Shown one piece after another: positions 61,146 to 64,000 of a stretch of 64,000 nucleotides of DNA. The notes under the pieces were generated by a model that was given only the letters and a program-made list of their open reading frames with translations, ran no database searches and was not told the DNA's origin. This DNA comes from Caulobacter mirabilis (lineage in GTDB: Bacteria > Pseudomonadota > Alphaproteobacteria > Caulobacterales > Caulobacteraceae): assembly GCF_002749615.1 (NCBI RefSeq), contig NZ_CP024201.1, positions 372,001 through 436,000 on the forward strand. Reading direction: 5' to 3'. A program made the translations under genes and the position numbers. Positions within the stretch are counted from its first letter, which is position 1. Every line of letters starts with the position of its first letter.

Positions 61146-62719
61146 GCCTCCGGCTTCCAGCGCAGCTTGGGCTTACGGGCCGCCAGGGTCTCGTCCAGGC
61201 GGCGCAGCGGGGCGTGGAAGGGCGCGCCCTTGAACCGCTGCTGGCCTTCGCCGTTGCCGTCCTTGGCCGCCAGGGCGGCCTCGGCCAGCAGGCGCAGGGT
61301 GTGGATGAAGCGGTCCAGCTCCTGCTTGCTTTCGGTCTCGGTCGGCTCGATCAGCATCGCGCCGTGGACGACCAGCGGGAAGTACATGGTCATCGGGTGG
61401 AAGCCCTCGTCGATCATCGCCTTGGCGAAGTCGAGCGTGGTCACGCCGGTGCCTTCCAGCCAGCTGTCGTCGAACAGGGCCTCGTGCATGCAGGGCCCTT
61501 CCGGGAAGGCCGGGCTCATCAGGTCGCTCAGGCGGGCCTTGATGTAGTTGGCGTTGAGGACAGCGTCCTCGGCGACCTGGCGCAGGCCGTCGGCGCCGTG
61601 GCTGCGCATATAGGCGTAGGCCCGCACGTACATGCCCATCTGGCCGTGGAAGGCGCTCAGACGGCCGAAGGCGGCCGAGGCTTCCTCGACCTCCTGCTCG
61701 ACCAGCTTGAAGCCGTCGGCGTGGTGCACGACCCACGGCGCCGGCGCGAAGGGCGCCAGGGCGGCGCTGAGCACCACCGGACCCGCGCCCGGACCGCCGC
61801 CGCCGTGCGGGGTGGAGAAGGTCTTGTGCAGGTTGATGTGCATGGCGTCGACGCCCAGGTCGCCCGGGCGGACCCGGCCGACGATGGCGTTGAAGTTGGC
61901 GCCGTCGCAGTAGAAGTAGGCTCCGGCCGCGTGGGTCAGGCGCGAGATGTCCAGGATGTCGCGCTCGAACAGACCGCAGGTGTTGGGGTTGGTGACCATG
62001 ATGGCCGCCACGTCCGGACCCAGCTTGGCTTCCAGGTCGGCCAGGTCGACGCGGCCGTCGTCGGTCTGGGCGATCTCGACGACGCTATAGCCGACGAAGG
62101 CCGCCGTGGCCGGGTTGGTGCCGTGGGCGCTGGTCGGGCACAGCACCGTCTTACGGTGGCCCTGGCCGTTGGCCTCGTGGGCGGCCTTGATGGCCAGCAG
62201 GCCGCACAGCTCGCCGTGGGCGCCGGCCTTCGGCGTCATGGCGACCGCGGGCATGCCGGTCAGGGTCTTAAGCCAGTGGGCCAGGCGGTCCATCAGCTCC
62301 AGCGCGCCCTGCACCGTCGATTGCGGCTGCAGCGGGTGGATGTCGGCGAAGCCCGGCAGCCGCGCCATCTTCTCGTTCAGGCGCGGGTTGTGCTTCATCG
62401 TGCACGAGCCCAGCGGATACAGGGCCAGGTCGATGGCGTGGTTCTTCTGGGAGAGGCGCACGTAGTGGCGCACGGCTTCCGGCTCGCTGAGGCCCGGCAG
62501 GCCGATCGGCTCGGCGCGCAGCAGGCCGTCGAGGTCGTCCGCCGGACGCTCGGCCGTCGGCAGGTCGACGCCGGTCTTGTCCCAGCCGCCCAGTTCGAAG
62601 ATCAGGGCCTCGTCCTGCAGCAGGCCGCGGCCGCCGGTCAGGGTCGGGTGGATGTAGTCGTTGGCGGGCGCCGCTTCCGGACGGGTCGGACGGCCGACGG
62701 TGTTCATGCTGCTGCTCAC
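61142..62719 (-). CDS. gcvPB: Glycine dehydrogenase (decarboxylating) subunit 2
   Basis: PLP-dependent second half of the glycine cleavage P-protein (525 aa) in two-subunit form. The PLP-lysine sits in [30 protein letters not shown] and [13 protein letters not shown] are family motifs. It works with GcvPA, GcvH and GcvT to decarboxylate glycine and load H-protein. GTG at 62719 overlaps the stop of gcvPA by 4 nt; an ATG at 62707 is an alternative start. Confidence 0.95.
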   Translation of the reverse strand: MSSSMNTVGRPTRPEAAPANDYIHPTLTGGRGLLQDEALIFELGGWDKTGVDLPTAERPADDLDGLLRAEPIGLPGLSEPEAVRHYVRLSQKNHAIDLALYPLGSCTMKHNPRLNEKMARLPGFADIHPLQPQSTVQGALELMDRLAHWLKTLTGMPAVAMTPKAGAHGELCGLLAIKAAHEANGQGHRKTVLCPTSAHGTNPATAAFVGYSVVEIAQTDDGRVDLADLEAKLGPDVAAIMVTNPNTCGLFERDILDISRLTHAAGAYFYCDGANFNAIVGRVRPGDLGVDAMHINLHKTFSTPHGGGGPGAGPVVLSAALAPFAPAPWVVHHADGFKLVEQEVEEASAAFGRLSAFHGQMGMYVRAYAYMRSHGADGLRQVAEDAVLNANYIKARLSDLMSPAFPEGPCMHEALFDDSWLEGTGVTTLDFAKAMIDEGFHPMTMYFPLVVHGAMLIEPTETESKQELDRFIHTLRLLAEAALAAKDGNGEGQQRFKGAPFHAPLRRLDETLAARKPKLRWKPEA

Positions 62720-64000
62720 GCCATCACCTCGGTCAGGGCGGTCTTGAAGGCGGCGATGTCGTCGCCGGTCACGGTCTCGGTGGCGGCCACCAGCAGGACG
62801 TCGTCCAGCCCGGCCGCGGGGGCCAGTCGGCTGTAGGGCACGCCGCCCAGCACGCCCTTGTCGGCCAGCGCCTGCACCACCTGCGCGGCGGGCTTGGCCA
62901 GCTTCACGGCGAACTCGTTGAAGAAGCGCGGGGTCAGCACCTCGACGCCGTTCACGCCTTCAAGGGCGGCCTTCAGCTCGCGGGCCTTCTGGTGGTTGAT
63001 GGCGGCGACCTGACGCAGCCCCTTCTCGCCCAGCAGGCTCATGTGGATCGAGAAGGCCAGCGCGCAGAGGCCGCTGTTGGTGCAGATGTTCGAGGTCGCC
63101 TTGTCGCGGCGGATGTGCTGCTCGCGCGTCGACAGGGTCAGCACGAAGCCGCGGCGGCCTTCGGCGTCCACGGTCTCGCCGCAGAGGCGGCCCGGAGCCT
63201 GGCGGACCAGCTTTTCCTTGCAGGCGAACAGGCCGACGTACGGGCCGCCGAAGTTCAGGGCGTTGCCGATCGACTGGCCCTCGGCGACCGCGATGTCCGC
63301 GCCCATCTCGCCGGGCGACTTCAGCAGGCCGTAGGCGAAGGCTTCGGTAGTCACCACGATCAGCAGCGCGCCGGCGGCATGGGCCGCCTCGGCGATCTTG
63401 GTGACGTCGGTGGCGGTGCCGAACACGTTCGGGGTCTGGACGACCACGCAGGCGGTGTGCTCGTCGATGGCGTCGATGACCGCGGCCTCGGCGTCGACGG
63501 CGGCGGGCAGGGAGGCGACCTCCATGCCCTCGGCGCGGGCCAGGGTCTCGGTGGTGGCGACGTAGTGCGGGTGCAGGCCGCCCGACAGGACCGCGCGCTC
63601 ACGCTTGGTGACGCGCTGGGCCATCATCACCGCTTCGGCCGTGGCCGTGGAGCCGTCGTAGAGCGAGGCGTTGGCCACATCCATGCCGGTCAGGGCCGCG
63701 ACCTGGCTCTGGAACTCGAACAGGACCTGCAGCGTGCCCTGGGCGATCTCGGGCTGGTAGGGCGTGTAGCTGGTCAGGAACTCCGACCGCTGGATGATGT
63801 GGTCGACCGTCGCCGGCACATGGTGGCGATAGGCGCCGGCGCCGACGAAGAACGGGACCGAGCCCGCCGCGACGTTGCGGCCGGCCAGGCCGGCCATCTC
63901 GCGCTCGACCTCCAGTTCGCCGGCGACGTGCGGCAGATCGACGAAGCCCTCGCGCCGGGCGGCGGCGGGCACGTCCACGAACAGGTCGTCGACCGACTTG
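62716..64000 (-). CDS. gcvPA: Glycine dehydrogenase (decarboxylating) subunit 1, 5' end outside window
   Basis: First subunit of the two-gene P-protein. At least 428 codons are visible and the frame is open to the window edge ([16 protein letters not shown] and upstream), so the N-terminus lies beyond. Motifs: [51 protein letters not shown], and [15 protein letters not shown]. It is coupled with gcvPB by a 4-nt overlap. The usual order is gcvT-gcvH-gcvPA-gcvPB; the first two must lie outside the window. Confidence 0.95.
   Translation of the reverse strand, partial: KSVDDLFVDVPAAARREGFVDLPHVAGELEVEREMAGLAGRNVAAGSVPFFVGAGAYRHHVPATVDHIIQRSEFLTSYTPYQPEIAQGTLQVLFEFQSQVAALTGMDVANASLYDGSTATAEAVMMAQRVTKRERAVLSGGLHPHYVATTETLARAEGMEVASLPAAVDAEAAVIDAIDEHTACVVVQTPNVFGTATDVTKIAEAAHAAGALLIVVTTEAFAYGLLKSPGEMGADIAVAEGQSIGNALNFGGPYVGLFACKEKLVRQAPGRLCGETVDAEGRRGFVLTLSTREQHIRRDKATSNICTNSGLCALAFSIHMSLLGEKGLRQVAAINHQKARELKAALEGVNGVEVLTPRFFNEFAVKLAKPAAQVVQALADKGVLGGVPYSRLAPAAGLDDVLLVAATETVTGDDIAAFKTALTEVMA

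Overview
The window is GC-rich alphaproteobacterial chromosome. Gene content points to Caulobacterales (a Caulobacter- or Phenylobacterium-like genome): an alphaproteobacterial-type HisRS fused into a hisS-hisZ-hisG operon, a detached F0 ATP synthase operon with duplicated b/b' subunits, a SapC homologue, four TonB-dependent receptors, two-gene glycine dehydrogenase, and many small palindromic intergenic repeats. No rRNA, tRNA, CRISPR array, transposase or phage gene was found.

Layout. 1-7.3 kb: a CPA2 cation/proton antiporter cut by the window edge, the scoAB ketoacid CoA-transferase operon, a GT39-type glycosyltransferase and a TonB-dependent receptor. 7.4-13.5 kb: agmatine deiminase (aguA) and N-carbamoylputrescine amidase (aguB), the two steps from agmatine to putrescine, separated by a 4.2 kb accessory block. 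The stop-codon end of aguA recurs three more times inside that block as about 57-bp imperfect palindromes separating small cassette-like segments. 13.6-17.8 kb: NAMPT-type nadV, a BCCT transporter and a class A acid phosphatase. 17.9-20 kb: a His-rich ZnuD-like receptor behind an AT-rich palindrome. 20-28.3 kb: MaoC-like hydratases, SapC, a zinc-free reductase, the ScsB/peroxiredoxin-like envelope reducing pair and another receptor. 28.4-35.4 kb: pgi, a DUF6624-like protein, then hisSZG preceded by a short ORF with seven His codons (leader-peptide control). 35.4-45.1 kb: a candidate structured RNA, an NTPase, the divergent argO-like/argP pair, two tandem M13 metallopeptidases, a repeat-rich 0.8 kb gap and an acyl-CoA synthetase. 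45.2-49.6 kb: a DUF2946-receptor-PepSY-PCu(A)C cluster that looks like copper acquisition. 49.7-56.6 kb: a second CPA2 antiporter, a TetR-MFP-ABC export operon and an OmpA-family porin with 29 consecutive prolines. 56.9-59.5 kb: atpI-B-E-F'-F with a strong terminator. 59.6-64 kb: a PGPGW membrane protein, a Cys-rich protein coupled to a free-standing Hint-domain protein, and gcvPB/gcvPA running off the end.

Most of the window is ordinary housekeeping and envelope biology. The parts that deserve a second look are the aguA-end repeat array (8.36-9.54 kb), the his leader (31.64-31.81 kb), the structured intergenic RNA candidate after hisG, the Hint/Cys-rich pair, and the families of GGGGACA-type palindromes scattered between genes. 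Functions are read from sequence motifs and knowledge of the families; no database search was run.
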